Shown here one piece after another: positions 13,203 through 25,386 of a stretch of 64,000 nt of DNA (position 1 is its first letter; every line of letters starts with the position of its first letter). The translations under genes were made by a program, and so were the position numbers. The notes under the pieces were generated by a model. It did no database searches. It worked only from the letters and a program-made list of their open reading frames with translations, and was not told the origin of the DNA. The stretch is from assembly GCF_043290135.1 (NCBI RefSeq), contig NC_134707.1, positions 78,262,987 to 78,326,986 on the forward strand, in the 5' to 3' direction. The DNA is from Rhipicephalus microplus (taxonomy: Eukaryota; Arthropoda; Arachnida; Ixodida; Ixodidae).

Positions 13203-13440
13203 TCCGTCATGGTGGATCAGTGGCTAAAATGCTCGGCTGTTCACCTGAAGGTCGAAGGTTTGATCGCAGCTCTGGAGGTCGCATTTAGGAAGAGGCGTAA
13301 TGATAGAGACCTGTGTACAGTGCAATACCAGTGCACGTCGAAGGACACCAGAAGGTCGACATTTCCGGAGCCCTCCACTACGACGCTTGTCACGATCCTA
13401 TAGTGAAGTGATTTCGGGACGTTAAACCCCGGATATTGTT
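13203..13440 (+). mobile_element. Ruka-related SINE, variant body
   Basis: The tRNA head (tggtggatcagtggctaaaa, B box ggtttgatcg) is followed by a body that departs from the standard one (gcatttaggaagaggcgtaa instead of the cgatggaggcgg block). It then rejoins the common 3' part (catttccggagccctccact, gggacgttaaacccc). The copy at 25387-25630 shares the variant body, suggesting a separate subfamily. Confidence 0.75.
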
Positions 13441-13444
13441 ATTA

Positions 13445-14905
13445 AGGTTTGCAGCGCTTGTCCGTAGCGCATATTTTTCTGCTTCCCCGGGTAAAACAAC
13501 GCACTGTTCCTACTTCAGAATACAAAACCAACTAACCCAAAGCTTCACCTTACTAAGTTACAAGGTTTCCCATGAATTTGCCTAAGCCGGCTCCCGAGGA
13601 GAAAACCATTTTTTGTGGCTTGTATCAGTGGCCTTGGGGCTCCAATAATGCTAAGAGCCAGCATGGCTGCAAACTTGCACCGCAAACAATCACGGGAAAG
13701 GTCCGACTGACGAATGGCATGGGGTAGGATTTTCGCCCTCCTCAGATGGTTAGGGTGGCCTCCCCCCCCCCCCCCCCCTTGTGTGCTCGCCCATGCATGA
13801 AGAGCTCGAGCGCACATACGTATGTGAATGTTCGTGTGAATAAGGGAGTTCCAAGTTGCGTCTAAGTTTCAAGATGACAGATAGCCAACCAGCCCAACAG
13901 CAACCTCTGAGAAAAATACTAGCTTTGTTTTTATATATATATATTTTTATTTGTCTATATATCTATCTATTTATGACACAGCAGAATCACCACAGTAGGA
14001 GGTTACAGTAGAAGAGGAACAAAGTAATCACACTGACAAAGTGCGGTAAAACGCATCGTTGCCCAAAAGGTCCATATAGTCAGGCTATCTTTTATTACTT
14101 GGGAAAAAAAGAACTCCTGCCAACGTCCCCTCTGAAAGAGAATTCGTGGACTTTCTGTACATGGTCACGTCTCGACGACACACAAGCGGTTACCTCTCTC
14201 ACTCAATGCTGGTTTTAGAGTGGGAAACAGCGTGAACAGTTTATGAGCCTAAGACTTTCCCACCGTTCTTTCGAAGCCTTCGAAATAATTCATGTTCGCT
14301 TTCCATCATGCTTAATGTAATATATTTCTTGAGTACAACGTGCCACCTTACTTTTGTATCTTTTCAAGCTGCTCGGTGAAAACCGCTGGATGGCGTCTTG
14401 CCAATTCATTTTTATTACAAGCGGTAAATGAGACATCCTGGCCAAAAAATATCGTCTACCGATACGTACCCCATATCTCCAGTTACATCTATAGGGCTCG
14501 ACGTACAGGCCACGTTTCGTTACGGCACTATCCCGCACACGATCTGGGACTGTAATGCACGCGTAACCCACCCAGAAAACAAAATCACCCACTCCTTTCC
14601 GACCACTGCGTGAACGCTCTCAGTATATATATAGAGCTTCCGGTCTTGCGATGAACAGGAAGCCTGTAAAACGGACGGAAGAAAGTTATCTCACAGGAAG
14701 TGCTTTAATCTGCGCGAATTTTCAGCCTGCTAGCCGACTGATAACGTCAGCATATCCGCCTCGCGTACTCTTCGAGTAAGCTCACACTTCTTAATCTTAG
14801 TTGCCAGGCACTATAGAGTTATAGTTGGGTGGGCAGCAACTAGACAGATGCATGCAAGCGCCCACTGGAAACGGCTGGCGGCCTGCGTCCACAGAGATGC
14901 TGCAG
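13445..14905. other. Non-coding; poly-C tract
   Basis: No supported gene. A run of about 18 C lies at 13762-13779 and a short TATATA/TCTATC tract near 13935-13970. Confidence 0.4.
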
Positions 14906-14921
14906 ATGCGCAACTAAAAGA

Positions 14922-15036
14922 TTGATTGATTGATTTGTGGGGTTTAACGTCCCAAAACCACCATATGATTATGAGAGACGCCGCAGTGGAGGTCTCCGGA
15001 AATTTTGACCACCTGGGGTTCTTTAACGTGCACCCA
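14922..15036 (-). mobile_element. Ruka-type SINE, 5'-truncated
   Basis: A 3' portion of the SINE on the minus strand, flanked by a 14-bp direct repeat gcgcaactaaaaga at 14908-14921 and 15037-15050. The truncation at the 5' side and a tail at the other end are what target-primed reverse transcription leaves. Confidence 0.92.
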
Positions 15037-15105
15037 GCGCAACTAAAAGAACGTAGTATGCTTATTATTACGTTGCAAAGCCATCTTAAAGAACAACCTG
15101 ATTAT

Positions 15106-15131
15106 CTATCCGGGACAGCTGTCCCGGATAG
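15106..15131. repeat. Perfect 26-bp palindrome
   Basis: ctatccgggacag is followed directly by its reverse complement. A second short inverted repeat, ggcgaagc-aa-gcttcgcc, lies just downstream at about 15142-15159. Confidence 0.9.
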
Positions 15132-15189
15132 AAAATTAGGGGCGAAGCAAGCTTCGCCACTGTTGTAAACTGTTTAAATTTAATACTAT

Positions 15190-15346
15190 TTGATGGATTT
15201 TAACCTCCAAAAACCACGATATGACTATGAGGGACGCTGTATAATAGAGGGCTCCATTTCGACCACCCAGGGTTCTTCGACGTGGACCTAAGCCTAACAC
15301 AGGCCTCGAGAATTCTCGCCTCCATTGAAAATATGATCGCCGCGGC
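15190..15346 (-). mobile_element. Ruka-type SINE fragment, old
   Basis: Diverged 3' half on the minus strand: ttttaacctccaaaaaccac, gagggacgctgtataataga, gaccacccagggttcttcga. The head is lost. Confidence 0.7.
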
Positions 15347-15391
15347 TTGTAAGCTGTTTCGAAGTGTACAGGCTTACAATAATATTAATAG

Positions 15392-15617
15392 TCGTTGGGT
15401 TCTTACATCGCAAATCCACGATACGGTTATGAGAAACGCCGCAGTGGAAGGCTCCGCTTATTTCGACCCCATGGGCTTCTCAAAATGCCCAACGAAATAC
15501 AAATGCACGGGCCTCTAGCATGCTCGCCTCGATCAAAATGCGGCCACGGGATTCGACCCCGTGACCTTCGGATCAGCAGTCGAGTGCCAATGACCCCAAG
15601 AACACCGCGGCGGGTAG
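15392..15617 (-). mobile_element. Ruka-type SINE, full-length, old
   Basis: Head and body are both recognisable on the minus strand. The B box is read as the complement of gggattcgaccccgtg near 15549, and the end of the head is ccgcggcgggta. The 3' end at 15392 is diverged. Confidence 0.75.
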
Positions 15618-15808
15618 AACAGATATATATTCACAAGAAGAATTGATAAAGTACCGTCCAGGGGTGTATCCTTCACAGACCGACATATTTTATCTTGGTC
15701 CTTTGAAGAGGCGTATGTACTATCCAGCCAACGTCAGAACAGATAAGCCGTGCCTCTCTGCTTACTCACGGGAAAACGACTAAATTCAGTGATGATAGTA
15801 ACAATAAT

Positions 15809-16032
15809 AATTGATGAGGTTCAACGTACCAACACCAGGATATGATTGTGAGTGACTTTGTGGTGAATAACTCCATAAATTTCGACCACCTGCGTTTCTA
15901 TAACGTGCACATATATCCAAGTACTCGGGCCTCCAGAATTTTCATCTCCGTCGAAAATGTGGCGACCGAGATTCGATCCCACGACCTTCGGGTTGCAATA
16001 AATCCCCATAACCACAAGACCATCATGGCGGC
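15809..16032 (-). mobile_element. Ruka-type SINE, full-length, old
   Basis: The minus-strand head carries gagattcgatcccacgacct as a B-box complement (about 15968). The body has ttcgaccacctgcgtttcta and the 3' end ttgatgaggttcaacgtacc. It is strongly diverged. Confidence 0.75.
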
Positions 16033-16110
16033 TGATGAGACTAAGTTCGAACTTGCATGTTGAAGCATCGAGAATATTTAGCTTTTTTGGTTTCAAGCCT
16101 TCTCTGAACT

Positions 16111-16273
16111 CATTGATTGATTATTGATATGTGTGGTTTAATGTCCCACAACCACCACATGACTATGAGAGACGCCGTAGTGGAGAGCTCCTAAAATTTC
16201 GACTGCCTGGAGTTCTGTAACGTGCACCCAAATCTGAGCACACGGGCCTACATAATTTTCGCCTCCATTTTCT
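16111..16273 (-). mobile_element. Ruka-type SINE, 5'-truncated
   Basis: A minus-strand 3' portion: attgattgattattgatatg tail, gagacgccgtagtggagagc, acgtgcacccaaatctgagc. It stops within the body at ttttcgcctccatttt. Confidence 0.8.
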
Positions 16274-16279
16274 CTAAAC

Positions 16280-18110
16280 TTGTGTCTTTGGCAACCACAG
16301 CAAGCAGATGGACCATTTTTTCGTAAGACAATGGGGCGCCGCACTCTTGGGCTGTTGAGCCCGTGTTCTCTTGTTTTCGTATCTCGCGATGCGAATTAAT
16401 GGGACCATGAAACATTGCACGCACCAACCCAACCACTTTGGCGTGCATGCGTCTACTGTTACACTGTCCGTTTAGTTCTTAAAGATGTAAACCACAAAGG
16501 TTAACAGCCGAACATGACACCACTGAACCCCATCCATAATATAATCTATAGGTCATAGAAAACATGCATGACTGATATGAATGCATGGTCGAATACACGA
16601 CTGAGGACAAACTGACGCAAGAGTCTGGCTATCGACTGCCTCTAACAGCCGCACCCAAACGAGACGTCAATCAGAGCGTTAGAGCGAGACGACCTACCGA
16701 TGCGCTCGTATATACCTGCACGGTGAGTCACCTCTCGTGGGGGGGGGGGGGGATATTAGGTGACGAGTTTGATGTCGATAGCAGTCCTTTGGCGTATTAC
16801 GTGAGTCACGCGCACATTCCGCGAAGCGGCGGCGCGGTCGACGACATCATGTTCGACGCTTTCCTGAAACGAAGGAAGGACGCGGCGCCACAGACGTCGG
16901 CGAAATGACGTCGATGAGCGATGGTGAGCCGCGGGGCCATTTTATGTTTGTGAGTTACGTGTGAGTATGTTTTATTCGCACACAACCTACCTTTATCTAA
17001 AGATATTTTGTTGAGAGCCACAGAAAGCATTTTTTATTCATCGTAGATAAACTGTGCTACGCAGTTCTTGAAGTACTTTCTGACTTCGAATAGTCTGACG
17101 TGTATATAGACCATACTTACAAGCCGTAGGTTCCGAAGCTTCTGACTGTGCATAAATTATTCTTGCATTAATGTGGAACAACCCAGTGACGACGATTATT
17201 TACCGGTGATATTCGTGCTTACTGAAAGACGAAAAGACGCCTGTCAAGGAAAAAAAAATAGGAACAAGACCGAAAGGGCGACCCCTCAATTTTTCTGCCT
17301 TGGTGGTACACGTTTTTTTTGTCTTTCAGTAAGCATCTACCAACTAGCCCAACAAAAGAGTTTTATTGAGTGATATTGATGTTAATCCGAAAATAAAATG
17401 ACCTTGGTTATCCTTTGGTATCCGCGGGTTCAATTTACAAAATATCTGCTTGAGTTTATGCCGAGGAATTGAACGTCCTTAGATGGCTTATCGTTTGCAA
17501 CACTTCATTTATTGCAAAATAACCTTTCAAAAGCCCTCATGACGAGGGCATTACATGGAAGGGGGGCGGGGAAACATCGGCTGCAGGCTATGCATTTCAA
17601 AAGTTCAAACGAAAGCACAAGATAAGTATAGAGAATCAATCTACTAAACTTATTCTCACAAAGATAAGAAGCCCTTAATAGCAACCGAAATTACCGAAAA
17701 ATCACCGCAGAGCACAAGAAAAAGAAAATTGAAGCGCTAAGACTTAGCGGCCATTTGTGCGTGATTGAGATACTTAAAATTTGTGAAAATTCTTTTCCTA
17801 TCTCAATATATTTCATTAAACCCCAATGAACATAATGCGAAGACTGGTAGTTAGTGCTTTCGAATTTATAAAATCACGGCATGGGAGTATTACTTTTACT
17901 AGCGATGGCTCAAAAAATATCTTAAAGGTAAGGATGGTGGTAATGTTTTTGGAGAAATGATAACCGGACAATTTTACGGTGTAATGCTAGGTTACCCATA
18001 ACTGAACTGCTTTGTGTAACGAAACGACGCTCTTACAAACACGACGAAATTCAGCCTTTCAGATTAAAATATCATACTTTTTTCTTAGAAAATACAGTTT
18101 TACACTTTCA
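16280..18110. other. Non-coding; CpG-rich patch near 16800-16930
   Basis: No supported gene. 16735-16752 has a poly-G run. 16800-16930 is CpG-rich and contains ATGs followed by a donor-like gatggtgagc near 16920, which could mark a first exon but is unsupported. The rest is AT-rich. Confidence 0.35.
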
Positions 18111-18115
18111 GAAAT

Positions 18116-18206
18116 GTGAAAGGACGCCCGGTAGTTGAAATTTCCGGGGCCTTCCACTACAGGGTCCCTCATATTTACATCGCGGTTCTGGGACGTAAAA
18201 CTTGAC
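18116..18206 (+). mobile_element. Ruka-type SINE 3' fragment, old
   Basis: gttgaaatttccggggcctt, ccactacagggtccctcata and ggttctgggacgtaaaactt match the SINE 3' third. The rest is absent. Confidence 0.65.
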
Positions 18207-18209
18207 ACA

Positions 18210-19860
18210 CTCTACCACACTCGTTGCAGCAACGAGATTGGACGTCAAGAGCTGGTATGTCACTGAACAATCTTCAGCTGTAAAACCGGCTATAGACCTT
18301 ATGCGAAATCGCTGCCATCTGTCAGCCATTGTGTGCATGCCGCCATGTTAGAGGCTCAGAGCGGCGCAGTATGCAGAGTCCACGTGTGTTTACGTATATG
18401 TAAGGCGTATCGACGTGAGGCGGGTATTGATTAATAATCCTAATGCCGACGTATTGCTGGGTCTCTTGCGGCACACAAAGAGGAACTTGAAATGCTAAAG
18501 AAAGAAAGATAAGCCATAAGCTTTGCCTTTTACCCTACTGAAACGTTCTGTATGCGACGCCCAATAATTCCGTGTTTCCGTAACAATCTTACGCAAATAT
18601 AGAAAAAATATATAAAAAATATACGGAAAACATATGGAATTATTGGACTCTCATACGGAACGTATCAGATTCTTCCAAGCTGACGATGTTTTCAGCATGT
18701 GCTCCGGCTACTGCTCCCAAAACACGTGTTCACGCTCTCCTTTCCAAGCAAGTAAGACGTACAATAGCATTTGTATCCGTGTTTCCGCAAATTGCTGTAC
18801 GCCGAAGTAAGACAGTTTTCGCGACGTTTTCGCTATCATCCGTTTAAAAAGTGAAGGCAACTCGTACGCTTCAAGCAGAAGCCACGGGTTCAGGCAACGA
18901 GCTTTATTGCAGCTAATTGCGCGCGCCTACATTTACGCCCACGTTCTTTTCTCATGCTCGGTCAAAACGAATATTTCATTGCATTTATGTGCGACACACT
19001 CACCAGACCAGCTTAACGTTTTTGCATGCTAAGAAATTGATATAACGCTTTAGTTTGCCATGCCAAATGATGGATGCATTTTTAATATATTACAGTGAAA
19101 CGCGGAAATATCGAATCTTAAGGAATTCACAAAACAGTACCATATATACGTAAGTACATATAAAAACATTTCATATATCGAAAATATATTCGCGGGGATA
19201 TTGCAACTGTTCGATACACCCAACAATTCGTTATATGTTTGTTCGACTTGTGCGGTTTCGACTGTTTCCGAAAAATCTTTACTCAAACTGTGCCTTCCGC
19301 AGCATGCGATGAATCACGTGGGCATTAATTCCCGATTGGCCCTTCTTCTGGTCCGGCCACCTTTGCAAATGATACAGCTGTCCTAAGCTTCTGGCACACG
19401 GTCTCGCAAAAAGCTTTAGCGTGAGAAAATTCTTGCGAAATGCGTACAGGGCTGCTGAGAACGCTTCATGCGCAGTTACTCTGGCCAGACCGCCCATAAG
19501 AGGCAAATCCATGGAGGTGCTTTAAAACAAATTTTGACTTTTTACGCCTTAAAAATGCCCTCAGACCGCTCACGCGAATGCATAAAGTATGTACTCAACG
19601 GATAGATAAATAACATTTTTTTTTTTCGTAAAGGTTACCGCGGAAATTTGAGTGTCGTTCATCGTCTGACTTGCTGCTGGAGGTGTCTGGAATCGGCTAT
19701 GGTGTAATAAAAAGATACACACAAAGAACAAGTACTGTCCCACACACAAGTGTACACGAAAGAGTTGTTCCTATAATCTTTTTTTTTAGGCGAGTAGTTC
19801 TCAAACGCACCAACGTGAACGCTTTTGTTACGTGAGAATGCGATATAGAATAGCGAAGTG
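18210..19860. other. Non-coding, one possible Tigger/pogo-like terminal sequence
   Basis: No supported gene. At 19093 ta followed by cagtgaaacgcggaaatatc resembles the terminal repeat style of pogo/Tigger elements. Palindromic text rich in ttcgatat continues to about 19220. I found no opposite terminus or transposase. Confidence 0.35.
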
Positions 19861-20860
19861 TCAGCGTTGCCACCTCACCTGAAAGCGAAGACCTGCGTGG
19901 AGACGTCGAAGGCGGCCGAGTGACGAATACGGCGTCGACCGCCCGGCTTGCGAAGCGACGATCCCAAGGTTATCCGCACCGGCGACGGAAAACACTACCA
20001 CCCGTCGGCTTCCTTTTCGCACTCTTTCTCTCCGACGTTTTTGTTTATTTTAGAATTCTGGCTTGCACGCGCCGTGGACGGACGTGTCTTGGAGTCCTCT
20101 CCTGCAAGGGGCATTCCCTCGCACCAACGCACGCACGCACAAGCCTTGCTTGCTTTGTTTCAAAAGGGACGGTGCCACACTCGTCGATGCACCCCTTCTT
20201 CGAATACATTCTTTCTCTCTTCCACTCTCTTACCTGGCCTCAACATTGTTTCTTGTCTTCGTTCTTTTGTTTCGGACACTACTCGCAAAGTTCTCGTTCC
20301 GTAAACCCTCCCTCGCCAAACCTGTACGCGTACCGGCTCGCACATTATTCACGCACGCCACTGCTGTAGCAGACGACGCTGTCCGAGAGAAGGTGCGCAT
20401 AATATTCGAGTACACAACGACTGCTAGCAGACGACGCGGTCGGCAAGAAGAAGAAAGAGCCAGACGATCTCTGGCGGGCGTTCAAAAGAATGGCGTCTCT
20501 CTCGAGCGTGACCAGGGAGTCAATTGGGGTCGCGACGAGCGTATACGGGTCCGGTGCGCAATCGCGCGGGCATCGCAATATCGTTCCCGGTACGAGGAGG
20601 CTGCCTTTAAAACAACAGGTGGCTGGAGGAGAGCACCCCCCTGCATAATGAACGAAGGTTGTACAAACGCGAGTTGTTCTTCCGGCACAGGTGCTGTCAT
20701 ACCATGCGCGGCCGTTATGGATGGCACGCGCCAGGCCGGTGATGCCTGCTAGTTCCTCGATGCGTGGCCGTGGACCAGGGAAGCCGTGCGTGTATAAGCG
20801 GTGGAGGCGACGCCTTGGGAAGAAAATTGCGCGATGTTTTTTTTTAATTGGCATCTAGTT
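19861..20860. other. CpG-rich block, possible gene start, undefined
   Basis: Base composition is much richer in GC and CpG than on either side. It contains donor-like sites on the minus strand (ttcag/gtgagg near 19878, and ATGTTGAGGCCAG/gtaaga near 20232) and a TATAAG on the plus strand near 20793. Long open frames exist on both strands at once, which argues that they come from composition rather than coding. Promoter or first exon of a host gene is a possibility only. Confidence 0.3.
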
Positions 20861-20864
20861 ATCA

Positions 20865-23105
20865 TTCGGGCTTCTCGGTTTCAACACGGGGACGAACGGC
20901 GTAGGCGTTCCTCTCTCATGACACCGGCTTGATACAAGGAAGTTCCAATTATCGATGAGTAGAAGATGTTGTGTACGTCTATAGGTCCTTCGTCTTTCCC
21001 ACCTTAGGCGTCGGGTCGTTGTTGTGGTTGTGGTCGTTTCCACTGTTGATCGTCCCTGCTGTTGTTGTTAATTAGCATTGCTTATCGCGTAAACGAATGG
21101 TCATTGAAGGAGGTACGCTCCGATAATCGGTATCAGAGACGTGAATAAATGTATAGAAATACACACACGACATTACAACCAAAGTCGGCATAGAAAGAAA
21201 GTGTGGGAATGCCGTAAGAACTGAATGAATTTACATATCAGTCTTCATATATCCCCTTGAGGAGCGAATTAAGATGCACTGTCTGAAAAAAAGAAAAAAA
21301 AAGAATTAAACTTGCACGATTGCGAGGCACCCGATATCACATTTCATGAAATGAAGTGATATGTCGTTTTGTGCGAATTTAGCTGATTAATTTTAATCGG
21401 CGAGTACTTAAATATTCAGCTATTCAGGGCTTAGTTGTGTTTCATTTTCACATAGAAAGAATGAAATCAAAGGCTCCCGATGCAAGCGCAATTTCTCTTT
21501 GGTTACAAGAATTTAGAGCCGTAAAATGATAATTTTGTCATTATTTTCGGAACACGGCACAACTAGCAGCCCATCAAACGTCTTAGGGCCTTCAACAACG
21601 TGCTATGTTCATGTCAAGGTACATTTACTATGCAGAAATTCAAGTTACGAACAATATATTCTGCTCTTTCCTGGCCCCTCGATTAATGAAGTTGATGATG
21701 TTTCCAGGTGATTTATCACCCTAAGCCACGATAGTCTCTTGAGGCGCAAATATTTAGAACACATTTTAGTATAGAAGATTTCGTTCAAGTCTGGTATCTA
21801 TTTTCATGTTATTTCATCGCCATGCTTATTGATTTACTCATTGCTCACTTCCAGATCAGTGGAATTAGGCTCACAGCATCCAATAAAAAACGAATAAGCA
21901 TAAGTATGCACATCGCCCCTGAAGAGGTTATTCCATCGCATATAGTGCTCACTCGTTACGAACGAAGTGGAAGTCTCTATCACTCTTGATCATCTCGTTT
22001 TTTTTTTACGTTTCTATATAACAGATGCCACAGAAAAATTGATAAAGTAGTAATAATAACACGTCTTACAGTGAGGTCATGAAAGTCCTCCTGTATGTGT
22101 GGCATTCTGTAAAAATTAAAGCGGTCGACGGCAGCCATTCAGTAGAAATTCGTCAATAAATATTTATGAAAAAGAGTCACGTTGGTACATATGTCTAATC
22201 CTCGTTGTAAGCTAGATATTCCCAAAGCTCCCACAGAACCTTTGCAAGATAGACCGCGCAAAGGACTGTAAATACTCTTTGGACATTCAAGATTTTGTTT
22301 ATTGTCGCCTTCATCCTCCAAAACACTTTCTCTCTCTCTCTTTTCCACCACTTCACTTTCTTGAGACTAAGTAGCAGGTATGATCGCTGAACCTGTTCGT
22401 ATGCTCACCATGCAAGAGAGATAGAGAGACATTCTGACCTAGGTCAGAACGTTTATTCAGAACGACCGCTCAGTTTTTATACCCCTATAAATCTCTCTCT
22501 CTCTCTCGCCGTCTCCCTTCTGGATAGTGAGCCTACGAACGGGGCCAACAATCAGGTCACTCAAAACAAAAGCCAAAATCCCCCAACTAAATATGCATCA
22601 GAGGCGCAAATGGAAGGTAGTGAGTTGGAATCCCACCGACAGAAAAGGTGAACATTTTGTCCACTTTATTTTCTCTTTAATCTGTGTTACAATTGTTACA
22701 TTAAATTTAAACAAAACAGTCAATGTCAGATTTGCTACCATTTGCGTAAATATGTTGGATTCACTGGGTTGTGTCTTGCTCTAGGTGGTTCCCACATTCC
22801 TGCCGTAAATGCGCGCTATAGCATACGCTATTTGTATAAAAACGCGCACTGTTTATTTTTACACGAATACGGCATTGCAGGAACATGGCGTGCAAACGAG
22901 TTCTGATCTTATAGAGGCATGACTTACACAAAATCAGCTGAGAAATAGCAGTGCATTTCGCCAAGGTGCCATTGTTCGAGATACGAAAGCTGATTCAGAA
23001 TGTTTTTCAACGGCGTGCTTTTATCCATATTCAAAGTGCGAATTCGAACAGTAGTGCACAAGTGACAGAGTAAAAGCCGGGAGATGTATATTACGTGACG
23101 GCTTC
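20865..23105. other. Non-coding, AT-rich; CT/GA-rich patches
   Basis: No supported gene. An 18-bp perfect palindrome ttctgacctaggtcagaa lies at about 22432-22449, between a GAGA-rich stretch (22412-22430) and a (TC)n stretch (22493-22507). Confidence 0.4.
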
Positions 23106-23109
23106 TTAT

Positions 23110-23275
23110 AGATCATCATCATCATCAACCTAATCCCGCCCACAGTAGGGTAAAAGCCTCTCCCATGTTGCGCCAATTGACCCGGCCTTGTGAGTTATCA
23201 AACCTCTTTGTACCTGCAAACTGCGCAATCTCATCTGTCCACATAATTTTCTGTCATCCTCTAACGCGTTCGCCT
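23110..23275 (-). mobile_element. 3' end of an APE-type LINE with (GAT)n tail
   Basis: On the minus strand a short coding remnant reads like the very end of a LINE ORF2 (IMWTDEIAQFAGTKRF, then MGEAFTLLWAGLG). It is followed directly by a (GAT)n tail seen on the plus strand as atcatcatcatcatcaacct. Such ends are usual for RTE- and related-clade LINEs. The clade is not certain from this fragment. Confidence 0.6.
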
Positions 23276-23279
23276 TCTC

Positions 23280-24110
23280 TTGGTATATAAGGAGTTACCC
23301 TTAATGGCCAGCGGCAAAATGCAACCCCTACAGTGCACAGCACACCCTATATGCAGTACGCAACACAACCGACGACACGACATGGCATGCCTGTACACGT
23401 ACAGCATATTACGGAGTACAAACTACATACACTGGGGAATACAGTACATTACATATACAATACATGCAAAACCTACGAATCGAAGCACAGTTCAAAAGAT
23501 GTGCCTGTGTTGAATAGCGAGCTATTAAGACGACAGCAAGAGATGCCTCCATTCGCAGGATTTGGGGACAGTAAAGGTAGCATATAGAGTAACTCAAAGG
23601 GACATCTTTACATGGCGCCATCTCTCGGCGGTAGCAACGGCGACCTGCTGAATTGGAAGTATTAAAAAATCGTATCTGACGAAAAATGCAAGTAATCAAA
23701 AATATTCCCGGTTATATGCAGCAGAGGCACCCGGGAGCATTCTGGTAAAATTGGAGCATGGCACTACTACGGCCGCTGGATCCAGTGGCCGTGGCGCTAC
23801 AAAGCATGTGGTTTCCCAGGACAATTAAACACCGTTCATTGGAAACGCATAGTGCCCTATTGTTAATTATTATATACTCTGGAAAGCCACACCGTTATTA
23901 TTACGACACTGTAATTTTACCACAATGTTCCAATGGGCCTCTGCTGTATAGAACCGGGAGTTGTGGTGTTGTTAACACGAATTACGAAAAAAAAGACACG
24001 TAATCGGAGATTACGGCTTGCTGACGTCACCATCATCACGACGCCACAAAAGACCAAAAATTGTTTTGCCATTATGACGCAACGTGACTACGTCATCACA
24101 CGATGTCCTC
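23280..24110. other. Non-coding, nothing recognised
   Basis: Only short frames and no repeat that I can identify. Confidence 0.4.
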
Positions 24111-24111
24111 A

Positions 24112-24179
24112 CCCCACCGCGGTAGTCTAGTGGCTAAGGTACTCGGCTGCTGACCCGCAGGTCGCTGGATCGAATTCCA
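24112..24179 (+). mobile_element. Ruka tRNA-derived head without body
   Basis: accgcggtagtctagtggct (A box) through gtcgctggatcgaattccag (B box) is the SINE head. The body and tail do not follow; a C-rich duplication (gctcccgccccctg) and unrelated sequence do. It is not a functional tRNA gene, because the acceptor stem and 3' end are not present. Confidence 0.7.
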
Positions 24180-24376
24180 GCTCCCGCCCCCTGGCTCCCG
24201 CCCCATGCACCCACCCCCTGACTAAGGGCCTGACTGCATCCACAAGTGGCGTTCGAGAAGCACTAAGTGCCACAGCTGATGTAGGACAACCATCGCAACA
24301 ACTGCTGATGTAATGCACGTGCTTATGTATCACGAGGTTGCTTTCTAAGGGTCGTTTCAGTCCGCCTGCCTTTTTT

Positions 24377-25258
24377 TCAAATGTGAAGCATTTCTTAGCG
24401 AACTTTGGTGACTTTGAGCGTATCTATCTATCTAGCCGCTTACGTTTGAGTACTCTCGTGGTCACCCTGTTAACTTGGTGTGAAGCGAAATTAGCATGGG
24501 AGGGTAAGATGGTTTGACGAATATCGCGCGCTGGTCAAAACATGAATAATGTCACAATCCTTACGCGTACGTCATCAAACACTTCCAGCTGGACAGTGGC
24601 ACATATCCACGGGCAGGTGTGTGCCGCTGGTATGTGGGTATGTGCCACAGGTGATTGACACCTAGTATCTACCTAAAAACGACGAGAACACACATGGGCA
24701 GGTGACACACATATGTAGCGTCGACCCGATGAATGCAAAAAATAAATGTCAGGGTCCCAGCTGAAATCAAACCCAAGCATTCTGCGTGGCAATGAAGCAT
24801 TTTACCACAGAGCTACGCCAGTTCTCGGAGTTAATCTTCGTAAAACGTCAATAGTTGTTGCAGTGCTGCGTACCCAACTTTATAAATATTACACATGTGC
24901 TCCTTTCATATATCCGTCACGTCGGGTTCACGTCAATTGTGGTTAGTTGGCATGCGATGAAGTTGATTTATGTGGCACTGTTCAGGACCAGCATCCTCGC
25001 GAGCGAGCATCAGCGCTTCTTATCAGCTTTTAGTGTTGCTAATACGCATGTTTCAGTTGGTATCATTGCGCAAGTGGAAATAACTGGTTACACAAACATC
25101 TGCAACTTTTCAACATATGTCTGTGCGTGCAACGTTTTCACATATATTTGGCGTCATTTCATGACGTGTCACAAAATAAAATTGCAACACGGTCACCTTA
25201 CCTCCGCATGCTTCGCATAACGCCAATTCCCAGGTGCGTGCGTTCTGCAGAATTTTTT
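24377..25258 (-). repeat. Dispersed ~0.9-kb repeat, copy 2, with tRNA-like segment
   Basis: Homologous to 852-1872 in the same order and orientation. The tRNA-like part is on the minus strand at about 24744-24832 (A-box-like tagctctgtggtaaaatgct; B box decayed to gggtttgatttc). The (CTAT) tract has about four units only. Confidence 0.6.
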
Positions 25259-25386
25259 CGCAGTGTCTACGTTTAAATAGGTAACTGTAACGAAGAACAT
25301 TTCTGTTCCCGCCAAGCTGGGCGTTCTTAAAAGAACCGTGGTGCAGGCACTGAGCGGTACCCTTATTTTTATTGTGCAGGTGTTCG

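Noticed and set aside
20063..20752. 229-codon plus-strand protein and 169-codon minus-strand protein
   Set aside because: They overlap each other in a CpG-rich block with low stop density; no domain, repeat or start context supports either.
24112..24179. Genuine tRNA gene
   Set aside because: Only the SINE head with A and B boxes; no complete cloverleaf with acceptor stem. The same holds for 46498 and the other heads.
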